From assembly GCA_030043835.1 (NCBI GenBank), contig JASHWY010000212.1, positions 1 to 6,037 on the forward strand: 6,037 nt of DNA. Direction: 5' to 3'. A program made the translations under genes and the position numbers. Positions 5,688-6,037 of the stretch are shown one piece after another. Each line of letters opens with the position of its first letter. Position 1 is the stretch's first letter. The stretch is from Thermoplasmata archaeon (lineage in GTDB: Archaea > Thermoplasmatota > Thermoplasmata > Lutacidiplasmatales > UBA184). The notes below the pieces were generated by a model that saw only the letters and a program-made list of their open reading frames with translations, was not told the origin of the DNA and did not search any database.

Positions 5688-5967
5688 GGATCGACTCCCG
5701 TTCTCCGAGCGGCACGCCGGCGGCCGCGAGCGCTTCCGCGACGCACGAACGGGAGTGCTCGAAGTGGATCGTGTGTCCGCACGCCGGACAGGTCGCCCAC
5801 CCCTGGATGAGGCTCCGAAGCCCTTCGCGGGAGGTCGACGAATCCCGGCGCGCGAACCGGTCGACGAGGATCGCGCCGCCGGATGCGTTCTCGAGGTTCG
5901 TGAGCGGCACCCGGACCGGTGTGTTGCAGATCGGGCACCGAGCGGGGTTCCGGCAGGTGCAGGCCAT
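5659..5967 (-). CDS. Small Cys-rich, probably zinc-binding protein upstream of trpS
   Basis: A 102-residue protein of unknown function. The N-terminus, MACTCRNPARCPICN, has C3, C5, C11 and C14. A second knuckle, WATCPACGHTIHFEH, has C60, C63, H65, H68 and H71, and C75 follows. C11/C14 with C60/C63 would make a two-knuckle zinc ribbon with an insert of about 45 residues; C3 and C5 could bind a second metal. The middle (20-55) is mixed and polar, and the C-terminus (76-97) looks helical. There is no membrane segment. The ATG at 5967 lies about three bases past the transcription start predicted from the TTTTAGAGG box, so the message is probably leaderless. The stop lies inside the start of trpS, giving a 29-base overlap. 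A link to tRNA charging or to a basic RNA/DNA process is suggested by position only. I do not recognise the family. Confidence 0.72.
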   Translation of the reverse strand: MACTCRNPARCPICNTPVRVPLTNLENASGGAILVDRFARRDSSTSREGLRSLIQGWATCPACGHTIHFEHSRSCVAEALAAAGVPLGERESILAKITFPEG

Positions 5968-5989
5968 GGATGCGGGGGTACCACCCGGT

Positions 5990-6002
5990 CCCCTCTAAAA
6001 GC
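5990..6002 (-). promoter_or_regulatory. TATA-like box for the Cys-rich protein/trpS operon
   Basis: The minus strand reads GCTTTTAGAGGG. With its centre near 5996, transcription would start near 5970, about three bases before the ATG at 5967. The spacing repeats that of the box at 140-149, which supports leaderless transcription in this genome. The TAGAGG end departs from the best archaeal consensus. Confidence 0.45.
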
Positions 6003-6008
6003 ACGCCG

Positions 6009-6022
6009 GCCCCCACGGGGGC
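6009..6022. other. GC-rich inverted repeat at the right edge
   Basis: GCCCCC-AC-GGGGGC is a perfect inverted repeat; as RNA it would fold as a 5-bp stem with a 4-base loop. On the minus strand it is followed by CGGCGTGC and then TTTT. It may be the end of a minus-strand gene lying beyond the right edge, or simply GC-rich sequence. Nothing else can be seen in the last 35 bases. Confidence 0.25.
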
Positions 6023-6037
6023 GCTCGGGCCGCCCGG

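Noticed and set aside
5688..5984. Upstream ATG at 5984 in the trpS frame, giving a 495-residue protein
   Set aside because: The extra 99 residues are Arg/Ser/Pro-rich shadow of the Cys-rich gene. Archaeal TrpRS begins just before the VTPYEVKG region, which the TTG at 5687 provides.

Overview
This window looks like a piece of a GC-rich archaeal chromosome (GC looks close to two thirds by eye). Three things support archaea. The tryptophanyl-tRNA synthetase is of the archaeal/eukaryotic type. The SSB is a short, single-OB-fold protein with a glycine-rich tail, like that of Sulfolobus. Several starts lie 3 to 5 bases downstream of the predicted start site of a TATA-like box, as in leaderless archaeal transcripts. 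A high-GC Thermoplasmatota lineage from soil or subsurface would fit, but that placement is inference and no marker gene here proves it.

Layout, left to right. (1) Bases 1-115 hold the first 38 codons of an unidentified minus-strand gene that runs off the left edge, with a good TATA box at 140-147. (2) 225-719 (minus) is ssb, with a hairpin just past its stop and a TATA box at 881-888 that implies an mRNA leader of about 140 nt. (3) 3548 down to 952 (minus) is a two-gene operon for a molybdenum hydroxylase of the isoquinoline 1-oxidoreductase (IorAB) type: a small [2Fe-2S] subunit, then a large molybdopterin subunit, joined by an ATGA stop/start overlap. (4) 3549-3739 is a divergent intergenic region with short repeats and palindromes. 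(5) 3740-4483 (plus) is a TPR-repeat protein. (6) 5967 down to 4497 (minus) is a second operon: a small cysteine-rich, probably zinc-binding protein overlapping the start of trpS, which is convergent with the TPR gene across a 13-base gap.

How the genes work together. The two hydroxylase subunits clearly form one enzyme: the [2Fe-2S] protein takes electrons from the Mo site. No FAD subunit, cytochrome or cofactor-insertion gene is in view, and the large subunit keeps only a decayed remnant of the Tat signal usual in relatives, so this copy is probably cytoplasmic. The Cys-rich protein and TrpRS appear translationally coupled. The rest is housekeeping (ssb, trpS) or of unknown role (TPR protein, left-edge gene).

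I see no CRISPR array, mobile element, tRNA or rRNA. No clearly new system is present. The most notable points are the altered class I signature motifs in TrpRS (HTSH and AMSTT), the Tat-less hydroxylase, and the uncharacterised Cys-rich protein coupled to trpS.
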